64,000 nucleotides of DNA from Candidatus Methylomirabilota bacterium. Its GTDB lineage: Bacteria > Methylomirabilota > Methylomirabilia > Methylomirabilales > Methylomirabilaceae. Below the pieces are notes generated by a model. That model saw nothing but the letters and a program-made list of their open reading frames with translations, had not been told where the DNA came from and searched no databases. The stretch spans positions 34,557 to 98,556 of the forward strand of contig JAGWQH010000103.1 in NCBI GenBank assembly GCA_028870115.1, written 5' to 3'. The position numbers and the translations under genes are program-made. This document shows, one piece after another, positions 45,454 to 54,219 of the stretch. Positions within the stretch are counted from its first letter, which is position 1. Every line of letters starts with the position of its first letter.

Positions 45454-46767
45454 TCAGTAACTCCAATGCACTCGCATACCGAAGACCGAGACCGGGCCGC
45501 GATCGCGGTTGTAGGCCGGGTTCACGATGAACTGATAATCCAACGCGGCATGGAGGCTTTTCCAGAGGTTTGCGTCATAGTACACCTCCGTAAGCCGCTC
45601 CCCGCCGTACGACAACGTGCCGTCTCCGGCAAGAATTCCTAATCCTCCCGCGGCGAGGTATTTCCGGTGAACACTGGTAATACCGTTGAAGACGCCCGCC
45701 ACACCGACGGTATCATCCGGGCGCTTCCAGAATCGCCCCTTGATGCTCAGGCCGAGCGAGGCGGTGCGGTCCACGTCGGTGAACATCCACGAGTCGGTCT
45801 GCCCGTCGCTCCACCCCAGCCGCATGAACACCCCAACCCCCTTGACAAGCTCCTGGTCCATATTCATTCCGACGCCGAACTTGCTGTGATAGCCCCTCCG
45901 AAAGGGGGTGGTGTCCGCGGGCCGGGTGAGGGCATTGAGCGCATCCTGATACCTGCCCATGTGCGCTCGCGTAACGTACGCGAGTAGCCGAACCGTCCCT
46001 GGATGGCTCGCTACGGCGTAGCGGCGCTCGATCTCCGTCACCATAGACCAAGCCTTCAGAAGGTGTCGGTCAAACGCCTCTCCATTGAGGTGCTTCGGTA
46101 CCTCAAAGATTCCATACCGCACCGCCCAGAGCGGGCGATTCAATTCAGCGGCGAACCCGATCGTGTACCCAACGGTATCGGCCGGGTAATCCCATGCCCC
46201 GTTCGCCATCAGGCTCCAATTCAGGAACTGGGTACGCGAGTCGTTGGCGTACGCATTGCCATCGAAAAGGTCCTTTACGCTGATCTTCCCCAGTGTGAGC
46301 GTTATCCGGGACACATCCCGCGTGCCAGCCAGTTGTAGCTGGTCGTCCTCGACGGTTTCCTGCTCGCCGCCCAACCCAATGGTGTGGCGCACGAACAGAC
46401 GCGCCAGCGTCCCTTTGAGCAAGCCGGTTCCTATCCGAAAGGCTTCGCCGCTCGGGAAGCCGGCCACACCGTGGGTATCGCTCAGGCCAAACCCGTGCCA
46501 CATCAGCCCATCCGCGTGCAGTTCCGCCCCTTCCCATAACCGAATCCCCCCGTACAGATCCACCGATACGGTCTCTTCGGCCGCACTCGTCTTACTTAGA
46601 CTCTGCGGTCCGGAGAACCTGGCAGGAAACCGCGGATGCCACTGGACGACGTCCGTATTTTGCACATGCCAATTCCAATCCTGCTCCTGCGCCGAGGCCA
46701 GCGTCGGCAGGATGCAAGCGAGCAGGGCGTATGTGATCAGAATGGTCCTGCGGAGGTTTGTGATCAT
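45454..46767 (-). CDS. OprB-family outer-membrane porin linked to the metal transporter operon
   Basis: A 437-residue carbohydrate-selective-porin (OprB) type beta-barrel: signal peptide (ITYALLACILPTLASA), repeated aromatic strands (GGIRLWEGAELHADGLMWHG, LGLSIKGRFWKRPDD) and a C-terminal VHWSY. OprB porins carry glucose in Pseudomonas, but relatives such as MnoP move metal ions. Here it follows, by 50 bases and in the same direction, a small membrane protein and an NRAMP-related transporter with an M-box leader. Import of Mg2+ or Mn2+ through the outer membrane is therefore a reasonable inference. The gene ends convergently with czcA. Confidence 0.85.
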   Translation of the reverse strand: MITNLRRTILITYALLACILPTLASAQEQDWNWHVQNTDVVQWHPRFPARFSGPQSLSKTSAAEETVSVDLYGGIRLWEGAELHADGLMWHGFGLSDTHGVAGFPSGEAFRIGTGLLKGTLARLFVRHTIGLGGEQETVEDDQLQLAGTRDVSRITLTLGKISVKDLFDGNAYANDSRTQFLNWSLMANGAWDYPADTVGYTIGFAAELNRPLWAVRYGIFEVPKHLNGEAFDRHLLKAWSMVTEIERRYAVASHPGTVRLLAYVTRAHMGRYQDALNALTRPADTTPFRRGYHSKFGVGMNMDQELVKGVGVFMRLGWSDGQTDSWMFTDVDRTASLGLSIKGRFWKRPDDTVGVAGVFNGITSVHRKYLAAGGLGILAGDGTLSYGGERLTEVYYDANLWKSLHAALDYQFIVNPAYNRDRGPVSVFGMRVHWSY

Positions 46768-46817
46768 GTTTCCTTTGAGGTTGGTCGTATAGGTCCGGAC
46801 CCATGCCTCTCCACCGC

Positions 46818-47060
46818 TTACTTGAAGAAACCAGCCAGATGGATAAACTGGTACGCCACCAAGCTACCCATGACGAGAAGGTACGCCCTAAGACTTAAAA
46901 GGGAGATCCGGACGGTTCGCGTCATGGGCATACGGCCTAGAGACTCCGTGTCCACCTTAGTCTCCGGACGGTCGTCCAGCGGGTGGATCACCAGGTAGTG
47001 ATTCTCTGGCATGGTCCCCATCTCGGGGTCGACTGTCACGGTGTGTCGCAGCAAGGCCAT
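46818..47060 (-). CDS. Small single-helix membrane protein
   Basis: An 80-residue protein with a polar N-terminal half (DPEMGTMPENHYLVIHPLDD) and a C-terminal helix (LLVMGSLVAYQFIHLAGFF). No known family recognised. AGGAGG lies eight bases before ATG 47060, so translation is well supported. It lies between the NRAMP-related transporter and the porin on the same strand, suggesting an accessory or regulatory subunit of the transporter. Confidence 0.65.
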   Translation of the reverse strand: MALLRHTVTVDPEMGTMPENHYLVIHPLDDRPETKVDTESLGRMPMTRTVRISLLSLRAYLLVMGSLVAYQFIHLAGFFK

Positions 47061-47094
47061 AGTGCGTTCCTCCTGTAAACTGGCTCTCTGCGCC

Positions 47095-48423
47095 TCAGGC
47101 CGATGGGAAGAGGCGAGGGGCGACCACTTGGGCCGCCAAGATTAATGAGAGGACGAACAGGACGACGATAATCGTCCAGTTCACCCAGTTGTTCCAACGC
47201 TTGTTCGCGTACTGCTCTCCCAGCACCTCCCGATCGTTGAGGAGCAACTGTAGGAAGATGATGGCCGAGGGGAGCATGATCCCGGCCAGCACCTGCACCC
47301 CGAGGATGAAGAGCTGGAGGGGCACCCCGGGGATAAGGACGATCCCGGCCGCGGCGGCCACGGAGCAGAGGTAGACCGCGTAGAACCCCGGAGCCCCGCG
47401 TGGGGAGAGCTGGAGGCTGTGGGCCCAGCCTTTGCTCTCGCCGTACGCCCAGGCGCTCGAGAGCGAGATGGCGGTCGTTCCCAGCACCGCTGCGTTGATC
47501 ATCATAAGTAGGACGCCTGTCTTGAATGCCACGCCAAGGCTGGGGGCTAGGTCCGTCGCCATCTTGGCGGGATCCGCGAAGGCCAGGTCGTGCTGCCTGG
47601 AGGCGTTCCCCACCAGCATCATGGCGCCGGCAACCAGGATCGTGAACACCGCCCCCACGAGCGTGTCCAGCCGCGCCCACTTCAGGTCGGCGAAGCGGAG
47701 TCGCTTGTCGGCGATGCAGCTCTGTTGGAAGAAGAGCTGCCAAGGGGCAATCGTCGTCCCAACGATGGCGATCACCAGGAATATGTAGTCGGCGGTGGGA
47801 CGTCCCGGCGGACGGCTCGGCACCGCGCCATGCAGCACTGCCCAGAGGGGCGTCTTCACCCAGACGGCCAGCACGAACCAGGTGAGATCCAGGAGACACA
47901 GGACCACGACCACCCGCTCCCAGCGCCGGTAGCTTCCGGTGAGGACTATGGTCATCAGCGCGAGGGCGGCGAACGGCACGCCAATGCGCGGGTCCACGCC
48001 GAGCTGCCTCAGCGCTAGATCGATGGCAGCGAACTCGGTGACCAGCGTCAGGAAGTTCACCACTTCGAGATCGACTAGGGAGAACAGGCCCCACCACTTG
48101 CCGAACCGCCGGTAGATTATGGCTGCATGCCCCTTCCCTGTGGCAATACCGAGGCGCACAACCATCTCCTGCACGAAGTACGTGCAGGGCAGGAGGACCA
48201 GGAGAAGCCAGAGGAGTGAGGTCCCGTATTGGGCGCCGGCCTGGATGTAGGTTGAGACCGCCCCCGCGTCGTTGTCCGCCTCCATCACGATAAGGCCTGG
48301 GCCGGACACCAAGAAAAAGGTCAGAAGATTCCGCGCCCATGGCGTCTTGACGACATAGCCCGGCACGGGGCGCGCCTGTGCGTCGAGGCCACCGTGTGGA
48401 GTTGTCAGGATTTCCGTGGTCAT
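47095..48423 (-). CDS. NRAMP-related divalent metal transporter (NRMT-like, possible Mg2+ importer)
   Basis: A 442-residue NRAMP-fold transporter with about 11 helices. In helix 1 the canonical DPGN is replaced by DNDAG (Asp50-Asn51-Asp52-Ala53-Gly54), and in helix 6 the canonical MPHN is replaced by TTIAPWQLFFQQS, so the metal-selecting Met is missing. Such departures recall the NRMT branch of SLC11 proteins, described as Mg2+ transporters. ATG 48423 has AAGGAG nine bases upstream; longer readings into the leader are rejected. An M-box riboswitch and terminator lie upstream. The downstream membrane protein and porin appear to be in the same operon. Confidence 0.9.
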   Translation of the reverse strand: MTTEILTTPHGGLDAQARPVPGYVVKTPWARNLLTFFLVSGPGLIVMEADNDAGAVSTYIQAGAQYGTSLLWLLLVLLPCTYFVQEMVVRLGIATGKGHAAIIYRRFGKWWGLFSLVDLEVVNFLTLVTEFAAIDLALRQLGVDPRIGVPFAALALMTIVLTGSYRRWERVVVVLCLLDLTWFVLAVWVKTPLWAVLHGAVPSRPPGRPTADYIFLVIAIVGTTIAPWQLFFQQSCIADKRLRFADLKWARLDTLVGAVFTILVAGAMMLVGNASRQHDLAFADPAKMATDLAPSLGVAFKTGVLLMMINAAVLGTTAISLSSAWAYGESKGWAHSLQLSPRGAPGFYAVYLCSVAAAAGIVLIPGVPLQLFILGVQVLAGIMLPSAIIFLQLLLNDREVLGEQYANKRWNNWVNWTIIVVLFVLSLILAAQVVAPRLFPSA

Positions 48424-48794
48424 GAGCCCGTCTCCTTCCAAGGCTGGCGTCCAAGCGGATGCCGGCCGTACCAGGGACGGCTGCGACCGTCGGCGGACAG
48501 GACCGGGCAGAGGTCCGCCCGCAGGCGCCGCAACGCGCCCGGACAACTATCAGAATGCGTGATACTGTACGGGAAAGTGAAAAGATCGGCAGGAGGCCGC
48601 CTTCACCCCCGCATCGGCCACGGAGCTCCGTGGGGACGCGAAGTACGAGGTGATAGGCGTGAAGGGATGAGGTCTATCGGCTCAGACTTGCGACTCCACG
48701 GCTCCCGTGGGGGAATCGCCTCCTAACGGAGGCTGGCTAGTGCCACCGTCCATATCATCTCCTCTCCAAGAAGTTCTACCGCATGGGGAAACGC

Positions 48795-48828
48795 AAAAAG
48801 CCCTTTCCCTCAGAGCGAGGAAAAGGGC
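48795..48828 (-). terminator. Intrinsic terminator of the M-box leader
   Basis: On the minus strand GCCCTTTTCCTC (48828-48817) pairs with GAGGGAAAGGGC (48811-48800) around GCTCT and is followed by TTTTTGCG. The 12-pair stem lies about 40 bases after the M-box aptamer. GGGTCTCTCTAAG inside the aptamer (48942-48930) can pair with CTTAGAGGCCC (48835-48825), which overlaps the terminator arm, so an antiterminator form exists. Confidence 0.85.
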
Positions 48829-48868
48829 CTCTAAGTTTCCCCGGACCGGTCCACGAGCGCCGATCCGG

Positions 48869-49040
48869 TTCCCCTGCTCGCTCAAGCTTCAGCTCCGCGC
48901 CCCGTCAGAAGCGTTGCCGCCTCAGCCACCTTAGAGAGACCCTTAATCCGAGAATCCCTGTTCTACCCCGCCATCACGCGTCTCTGGACGCTTTGGGGCA
49001 GTGGCCTGTGTGTTGCGCGGGAGCCTCACCTATCGAGGAA
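48869..49040 (-). promoter_or_regulatory. M-box (ykoK leader) Mg2+ riboswitch
   Basis: On the minus strand the RNA reads GATAGGTGAGGCTCC, then CACTGCCCCAAAGCGTCCA and GAGACGCGTGATGG, and ends GAGCTGAAGCTTGAGCGAGC. These correspond in order and spacing to GUUAGGUGAGGCUCC, GCUGCCCAAAAAUGUCCA, AAGACGCCAAUGG and GUGCUAAAGCUCUACGA of the Bacillus subtilis mgtE M-box. The closing stem UUCCUCG pairs with CGAG..GGGGAA. An intrinsic terminator follows (48795-48828). The element senses Mg2+ and turns off transporter transcription when Mg2+ is plentiful. The 370 bases between terminator and gene contain nothing else recognisable. Confidence 0.85.
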
Positions 49041-49257
49041 TCGATTCGATTGTCCGATGACGACCTCCTGCATGACGGTCGATCATCACCACAAAATATT
49101 AACTGCGGAGCACCGGATGTGTCAAGAAAAAAGTCGGATCTCTTACATTGCCGGCGCTGCCAACCATCTACGCCCTACTTGGCGCGGTGGCAGGAGCGCC
49201 GCGAACGGACGGCCCTAGAGGCGCGGTAAATTCGGCAGCCGCCCGCGCATATTCGAC

Positions 49258-49902
49258 TCAGCCCTTGCTATACTGAAGTCGCACGCGCCACAACCACCAT
49301 CCGACGAAACCCACTGTCGCCAAGAGCACAAGGATGGCCAGAATCCAGTTTGCCATAGCTATAAGGTGGACCACCCGGTCGAAGAAGTGGGCTGAAAAAT
49401 ATGCAAGGCAGACAATCGTCGAACAGTACACCACCGCCCCAGCCAGGTTGTAGCGGAAGAAGCGAGGGAAAGGCATACCCAATGCCCCGGCCATGGGTCC
49501 CGCCATGAATCGAAGACCGCCGACGAAGCGGGCGAGGAAGACCGTCCTGGGACCGTATCGTCCGAACAACTTTTCAGTTCGCGCCAATCGTTGCTGCGTC
49601 ACCCCTAACGCCGCTCCATACTGTATGAGGAGTCGTCGCCCCGCGCGACTTCCAAGCCAGTACCCCAGACTGTCCCCGCCGGTAGCGCTCGCAATCGCCG
49701 TCGGAATCAACCCCCAGAGGCTCAGCTTCCCCTTCGCCGCAAAATAGCCGCCGACCAGCAATGCCGTCTCCTCAGGAACCGGGACTCCGACATTACCAAG
49801 CACTACGATCACGCCAATGAGGAGGTATCCCCAGTGCGCCACATAGGGCGCCATCAAGGCCCGTAGTTCGTGGGGGGACAGTCCGAACATCTCTTGCTCC
49901 AA
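49258..49902 (-). CDS. DedA-family inner-membrane protein
   Basis: A 214-residue VTT/DedA protein with several hydrophobic helices. The conserved segments are GNVGVPVPEETALLVGGYFA and FLARFVGGLRFMAGPMAGA, with the charged/Gly-rich re-entrant motifs. DedA proteins act as lipid scramblases, including recycling of undecaprenyl phosphate; the specific lipid here is unknown. ATG 49902 or 49890 could be the start. It precedes the riboswitch region and is followed upstream by pit in the same direction. Confidence 0.9.
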   Translation of the reverse strand: MEQEMFGLSPHELRALMAPYVAHWGYLLIGVIVVLGNVGVPVPEETALLVGGYFAAKGKLSLWGLIPTAIASATGGDSLGYWLGSRAGRRLLIQYGAALGVTQQRLARTEKLFGRYGPRTVFLARFVGGLRFMAGPMAGALGMPFPRFFRYNLAGAVVYCSTIVCLAYFSAHFFDRVVHLIAMANWILAILVLLATVGFVGWWLWRVRLQYSKG

Positions 49903-49929
49903 ACTACGTCAGGGTCATGCGATCCATAT

Positions 49930-50925
49930 CTAGAAAAACAGGAAGAGTTTGATGAGAGCAAATGAGGCGGCGGCGATGGCGGCAGAGAGGGGAATGGTGA
50001 GGATCCAGGCCCAGACAATCTGTCTGGCCACCCCCCACCGCACCGCCGAGAGACGGCTGGTCGCCCCGACCCCGGAAATGGCGCCGGTAATGGTATGAGT
50101 AGTGCTGACCGGAATGCCCGCAATGGCGGTGCCGATCAGTGTCGCGGCCCCCGCAGTTTCAGCGCAGAAGCCGCCGACCGGCCTGAGCTTCGTCAGCCGC
50201 ATCCCCATCGTCTTGACAATACGCCAGCCGCCGGCCAGTGTTCCCAGACCGATCGCCGCATGGGCGGCCAGGATGACCCAGATCGGGACGTAGAACTCCT
50301 TACCCAGGTAGCCCGCGCTGAACAAGAGGCCCGCGATGATTCCCATCGTCTTTTGAGCGTCATTGGTCCCATGTCCAAGGCTGTACAGCGCAGCCGAGAC
50401 AAGCTGCAGCCGCCTGAACCAGCGGTCTACCCGACTAGGGCGAAACCGCCAGAAGACCCAGATGACGGCTACCATGATCCCGAATCCCAGGACAAGACCC
50501 AGCAGCGGGGAAAGAACGATGAACAGAAGGATCTTGTAGATGCCGGCTGGGATCAGGGCCGAGATGCCGGCGTTGACAATCGCCGCCCCGGCCAGCCCTC
50601 CGATCAGCGCATGGGACGAACTGCTTGGAATGCCATAGTGCCAGGTGATCAGGTCCCACGCAATGGCGCCGACGAGGGCGGCCAGGATGACATATTCATT
50701 GATCGCCTCAGGTCGGACGACCCCCTTTCCGATGGTCGTCGCCACGCTGACCCCGAAGCCGAATGCAGCGACAAAGTTGAAGAACGCGGCCCAGATCACG
50801 GCCTGCATCGGCGAGAGCACGCGGGTGGACACCACAGTCGCGATCGAATTGGCGGCATCGTGAAAGCCGTTAATGAAGTCGAAGATCAGCGCGATCAGGA
50901 TACTCAGAACAACAAACTTCAGCAT
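49930..50925 (-). CDS. pit: PiT-family inorganic phosphate transporter
   Basis: A 331-residue low-affinity phosphate permease. The two inverted signature motifs are present: FDFINGFHDAANSIATVVST near the N-terminus and SLGHGTNDAQKTMGIIAG in the second half. About ten helices. It takes up metal phosphate with protons or sodium. Its partner DUF47 protein is encoded 60 bases upstream in the same operon. Together with the Pst operon the organism has both high- and low-affinity routes. Confidence 0.96.
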   Translation of the reverse strand: MLKFVVLSILIALIFDFINGFHDAANSIATVVSTRVLSPMQAVIWAAFFNFVAAFGFGVSVATTIGKGVVRPEAINEYVILAALVGAIAWDLITWHYGIPSSSSHALIGGLAGAAIVNAGISALIPAGIYKILLFIVLSPLLGLVLGFGIMVAVIWVFWRFRPSRVDRWFRRLQLVSAALYSLGHGTNDAQKTMGIIAGLLFSAGYLGKEFYVPIWVILAAHAAIGLGTLAGGWRIVKTMGMRLTKLRPVGGFCAETAGAATLIGTAIAGIPVSTTHTITGAISGVGATSRLSAVRWGVARQIVWAWILTIPLSAAIAAASFALIKLFLFF

Positions 50926-50985
50926 AGGCGGGTTGTTATACGGCGGGATAGCGTGGTATGTTCGCGACGAGAGGAATCACGGGGA

Positions 50986-51603
50986 TCAGGCGCTCTTCAA
51001 TGCCACTGATTCGACGATGTTGGCCACATCTTCACACCCGTCGGTGGTCATCTCCATCGTCTCGTAAATCTCCTTCCACTTGATCACATCCATCGGATCG
51101 TGTCCCTTGTCAAAGAGACCGGCAATCGCCTCTCGGCTGATGTCGTCGGCCATATTCTCCAGTCGATTGATCTCGATGCAATGCTCCATGACATCGTCCA
51201 TCCGCTCGAGGTTCGACACCGCCTTGACAATCTCCTCCGCCGATTTCAGGATGACCTGAGCAAGCTTCCCGGCCTCCTCGGTGGGCTGCTTGATCTTGTA
51301 AAGATTCATGCGAGAGGCCGATGCCTCGATCAGGTCCATGACGTCATCCAGCGCCACGGCCAAACTGTGAATGTCTTCGCGGTCGATGGGGGTAATGAAT
51401 GTCCGGTTCAGCTTTCGGATAATCTGGTGGGTGATTTTGTCTCCCACGTGCTCGAGCTCCTCGAGTCGCTTCCATCGTTCCTGAAAGTCCGCGCCGGGTT
51501 CATCCGTCATCTGAACGAGGACTTTTGCGCCTTCCAATATGTTATTGGCCGCCTTATCGAAGAACTCAAAGAATTTCTCTTCCCGTGGGATCAGTCTGAA
51601 CAT
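50986..51603 (-). CDS. DUF47 / PhoU-like Pit accessory protein
   Basis: A 205-residue helical protein of the DUF47 (TIGR00153) family, with FFEFFDKAANNILEGAKVL and HVGDKITHQIIRKLNRTF. These proteins regulate Pit. It is very close to the C-terminal half of the PhoU fusion at 36844-38202, so one is likely a duplicate of the other that was fused in the Pst operon. It sits directly upstream of pit, with no other gene between. Confidence 0.95.
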   Translation of the reverse strand: MFRLIPREEKFFEFFDKAANNILEGAKVLVQMTDEPGADFQERWKRLEELEHVGDKITHQIIRKLNRTFITPIDREDIHSLAVALDDVMDLIEASASRMNLYKIKQPTEEAGKLAQVILKSAEEIVKAVSNLERMDDVMEHCIEINRLENMADDISREAIAGLFDKGHDPMDVIKWKEIYETMEMTTDGCEDVANIVESVALKSA

Positions 51604-51634
51604 ACCGGGTGCAGCCTCACAACCGTAAAGCGAA

Positions 51635-52045
51635 TTATCTGGACCCCCCTCGCTCGGTGATCATCCCAACCGTCTCGATACCCGACGATTTAATGGCATC
51701 CATCACATCAATGACGAACCCGTAAGGGACCCTGGCATCGCCGCGCAGGTACAGAACCCGCTCCTTCCCAGGTCCGGCCATGGATTTGAGGCGGGCTTCA
51801 AGCTCCTGCCGGGGTACCTCTTCATTATTGACGAAAATGCGGCTGTCCTTCGTCACCGTCAAGGTGACGCGCTGCTCCTCTTTCACTTGCGACGCCTGTG
51901 CTGTCGGGAGCTGGACATCGGTCCCTCGCTGGAGCATCGGGGTTGTCACCATGAAGATGATCAATAAGACGAGTGTGACGTCCACCAAAGGGGTCACATT
52001 GATTTCCGAAAGCATTCGCCGATCTTTTCCACCGTTCGCCTGCAT
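51635..52045 (-). CDS. exbD: ExbD/TolR-family protein
   Basis: A 136-residue protein with a single N-terminal helix containing the proton-relay Asp (VTPLVDVTLVLLIIFMV, Asp at about residue 22) and a periplasmic domain ending in the VMDAIKSSGIETVGM segment. It acts with ExbB/TolQ (encoded 11 bases upstream) as a proton-driven motor for a TonB- or TolA-like partner. Neither tonB nor tolA is visible in the window, so which motor is meant remains open. Confidence 0.93.
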   Translation of the reverse strand: MQANGGKDRRMLSEINVTPLVDVTLVLLIIFMVTTPMLQRGTDVQLPTAQASQVKEEQRVTLTVTKDSRIFVNNEEVPRQELEARLKSMAGPGKERVLYLRGDARVPYGFVIDVMDAIKSSGIETVGMITERGGSR

Positions 52046-52056
52046 GTCTGTCCTCT

Positions 52057-52734
52057 TCAGTCTTCGTGATGAGCGGCCTGATCCAACAAACTATCCACCA
52101 TTGCTGAAGCCGCATTATCCATTGCTGCGGTAAAAAGCTTCACTCTACCGACGAAATAGTTGTACGCGATGACCGCGGGAATCGCCACAAACAAGCCGGC
52201 GGCTGTTGCCACGAGCGCCTCGGCTATCCCGGCGGATACGGTACCAATCCCGCCGGATCCCGTCTTGGCAATCGCTTCAAAGGCTCGAATAATCCCCAGA
52301 ACCGTCCCGAAGAGGCCGACGAACGGGCTGACATTGCCCAGGGTCGCCAATGACCCCAAATACCGTTCCAGGCGGGAGATTTCCGTGGAGGTAGCTCGCT
52401 GCATAGCCCCCTTGCACGATTCCAGCCGACGCGAAAACTGCTTGTCGGAAAGAACCGGATGTTCCCGATCGATGATGGCCAGGAGACCGGCCTCCAGGAC
52501 CCTGGCAACTGGGCTGCCGCTATTCCGTTCACAGAGGCGGAGCGCCTCAGCCATTTTCCCATCCGCCACATACTGTAACCCCTTTTCGGCCACCTGTCCG
52601 GTAGCTTGCTGAGCCTTGTAATATGTATAGAACCGCTCGCCGATCACCGCGAGCGAAAAGATCGAAAATATTCCGAGGACCACCATCGTGATCCCGCCAT
52701 TGGCAATAACCTGCAAGAATCCCTGTCCCATCAT
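52057..52734 (-). CDS. exbB: ExbB/TolQ/MotA-family proton channel
   Basis: A 225-residue inner-membrane protein with three helices. The conserved segment is LGNVSPFVGLFGTVLGIIRAFEAIA and the final AEALVATAAGLFVAIPAVIAYN; between them is a cytoplasmic helical stretch. It forms the pentameric stator with ExbD, encoded just downstream. It begins the unit with exbD; upstream lies a 200-base gap without recognisable elements. Confidence 0.94.
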   Translation of the reverse strand: MMGQGFLQVIANGGITMVVLGIFSIFSLAVIGERFYTYYKAQQATGQVAEKGLQYVADGKMAEALRLCERNSGSPVARVLEAGLLAIIDREHPVLSDKQFSRRLESCKGAMQRATSTEISRLERYLGSLATLGNVSPFVGLFGTVLGIIRAFEAIAKTGSGGIGTVSAGIAEALVATAAGLFVAIPAVIAYNYFVGRVKLFTAAMDNAASAMVDSLLDQAAHHED

Positions 52735-52937
52735 GCTAGATTATCCTTCATATAGGGTCTTGTATAACCTACCGCGAACGTTACGCGGTGCTTGATACTT
52801 TATGTACTTCGGCTTTCCTTTAGCCTTCAGTCTAACCATCTTACTGGTCACTTACCTTTATTGTATAGCATGGAATAGCAGCGAACGGAAGCAGATAACG
52901 AGTCAGGTGAGGGTAATCACCAGCAGTACCAGGATCG

Positions 52938-53531
52938 TTATCCTGTGCCCCGCCATCGATTCGGTAGGTCGGTGTATAGCCCGATCTGGTCCAGCACCCG
53001 CCCGACGATCTGATCCACCAACTCCTCGACCGTTGTCGCCCTCTGATAGAACGGCGGTACCGGCGGAATGATTCTGACGCCCGATTTTGCCAATGTCAAC
53101 ATCTGTTCGAGATGGATGGCGGTAAAGGGGCTCTCCCTCACCACCAGCGCAAGACGCTTCCCCTCCTTCACGACAACATCAGCCGCTCGGGCGATCAAGG
53201 TCTCGGCGTAGCCGGTGGCGATGGCCGCCAGGCTTTTCATCGAACAAGGCGAGACAATCATTGCGCTCACGTTTGGCGAGACATAGGAGCCGCTTGAGAT
53301 GGACGCGCCGAGGTCCCGATCCTCGTGGAAAAAGGTGGCGAGGTGCTTGAGGTCCTCCACCGTGCGTCCGCTTTCTTCTCGAAGAGTCGCCTTCGCCCCT
53401 TCGGACACAATCAGGTGGACAGGCAGCCCAAGCTCGCGGAGCACTTCGAGCGTGCGAATGCCCAAGACCGCCCCGCTCGCCCCCGTGATGCCGAGAATGT
53501 ACTCCCGCTTCGCTTCAATCTGCTTTACCAT
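52938..53531 (-). CDS. ubiX: Flavin prenyltransferase UbiX
   Basis: UbiX makes prenylated FMN, the cofactor of UbiD-type decarboxylases. The about 197 residues include the N-terminal ILGITGASGAVLGIRTLEVL (FMN site), SSGSYVSPNVSAMIVSPCSM (substrate loop) and RESPFTAIHLEQMLTLAKSG. ATG 53531 is favoured because the enzyme normally starts just before the ITGASG motif; a longer start at 53579 is possible. No ubiD gene is in the window. Confidence 0.94.
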   Translation of the reverse strand: MVKQIEAKREYILGITGASGAVLGIRTLEVLRELGLPVHLIVSEGAKATLREESGRTVEDLKHLATFFHEDRDLGASISSGSYVSPNVSAMIVSPCSMKSLAAIATGYAETLIARAADVVVKEGKRLALVVRESPFTAIHLEQMLTLAKSGVRIIPPVPPFYQRATTVEELVDQIVGRVLDQIGLYTDLPNRWRGTG

Positions 53532-53585
53532 GGCTCTGTGCGCATTGCTGCGAAGGTGGTTACAACCGTATCGAATCACCCGACT

Positions 53586-53900
53586 TCAAGTCTGAGCCCG
53601 CCACCAGCGAGCGAAGTCTCTCGCTCCATGAAGGAAAGCAACTATGCGGACCTCCGACCCCCGGACTTCATAGATGAGGCGATATGAATAGACGAAGACC
53701 TCGCGAACCGAAGGATCATCAAGCTCAGGGACGATACGCCCACGCTCGCTGAGGGTCTCAAGAGATGTGGTGAGATCAAGCGTAGCATGAAGGACTCGTT
53801 GCGCGCCTTCGAGCGACTCTTGAGCGATGTACTCGAGCGCACCATCGAGTGCAGCCTGCGCGCTGGGAGTCCAGACTACTGGCCGACGCCGAGCTGCCAT
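53586..53900 (-). CDS. parE: ParE/RelE-type toxin
   Basis: A 104-residue RelE/ParE-superfamily toxin: PSAQAALDGALEYIAQES in the first helices, RVLHATLDLTTSLETLSERG, then the beta-sheet core with EVFVYSYRLIYEV and VRIVAFLHGARDF. ParE toxins inhibit gyrase; RelE ones cut mRNA; the sheet segment with RLIYEV is closest to ParE. Its start overlaps the upstream small gene (53876-54073), the presumed antitoxin, by 25 bases. The frame is intact, unlike the neighbouring higB. Confidence 0.88.
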   Translation of the reverse strand: MAARRRPVVWTPSAQAALDGALEYIAQESLEGAQRVLHATLDLTTSLETLSERGRIVPELDDPSVREVFVYSYRLIYEVRGSEVRIVAFLHGARDFARWWRAQT

Positions 53901-54073
53901 TTCTGCCGGAGCGCCTCTGCAACCTGGGCGTGACTGATAAGATACCCTGCATCAGCCTCAGCACGACCCTGCTGAATCGTCTGAACGACGTAGAGATGAT
54001 AGAGCACATCGTCCAGGCTGCAGTCATCCGGCAAACGATCGAGCAGCTCCCTTACGGTTTCCTTTGCTCTCAT
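53876..54073 (-). CDS. Presumed antitoxin of the ParE/RelE module
   Basis: A 65-residue, helix-rich, acidic protein beginning MRAKETVRELLDRLPDDCS and continuing with LDDVLYHLYVVQTIQQGRAE, the pattern of small antitoxins that wrap a RelE/ParE toxin. ATG 54073 has GGAGG seven bases upstream. Translation is coupled to the toxin by a 25-base overlap. No separate DNA-binding domain is evident, so the module's autoregulation is unclear. Confidence 0.75.
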   Translation of the reverse strand: MRAKETVRELLDRLPDDCSLDDVLYHLYVVQTIQQGRAEADAGYLISHAQVAEALRQKWQLGVGQ

Positions 54074-54219
54074 GGGAAGACCTCCGGCAACAAACTTATT
54101 GTACGCCATCACTGACTTATGCGCCAAGTGTGCACGATCCGCATATTCTCCATAGTCTACCACATGAAGGGAGTGGGTGTTCAGGTTGAGCAGCCTACCG
54201 CGGCTCAGACTTTGGAGAC

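Noticed and set aside
47036..48454. Long open frame opposite in phase to the NRAMP-related gene on the same strand
   Set aside because: Arg/Gly/Pro-rich frame-shadow; the transporter frame has clear membrane helices and a ribosome-binding site.
48670..48745. CCGTTAGGAGGCGA on the minus strand, which at first looked like the M-box 5' signature
   Set aside because: The spacing and following sequence do not match; the true M-box (GATAGGTGAGGCTCC) lies further upstream at 48869-49040.
54074..54219. Possible third attC between higA and the ParE antitoxin
   Set aside because: No GTTRRRY core and no paired inverted ends in this stretch, so the ParE module is not claimed as a cassette.
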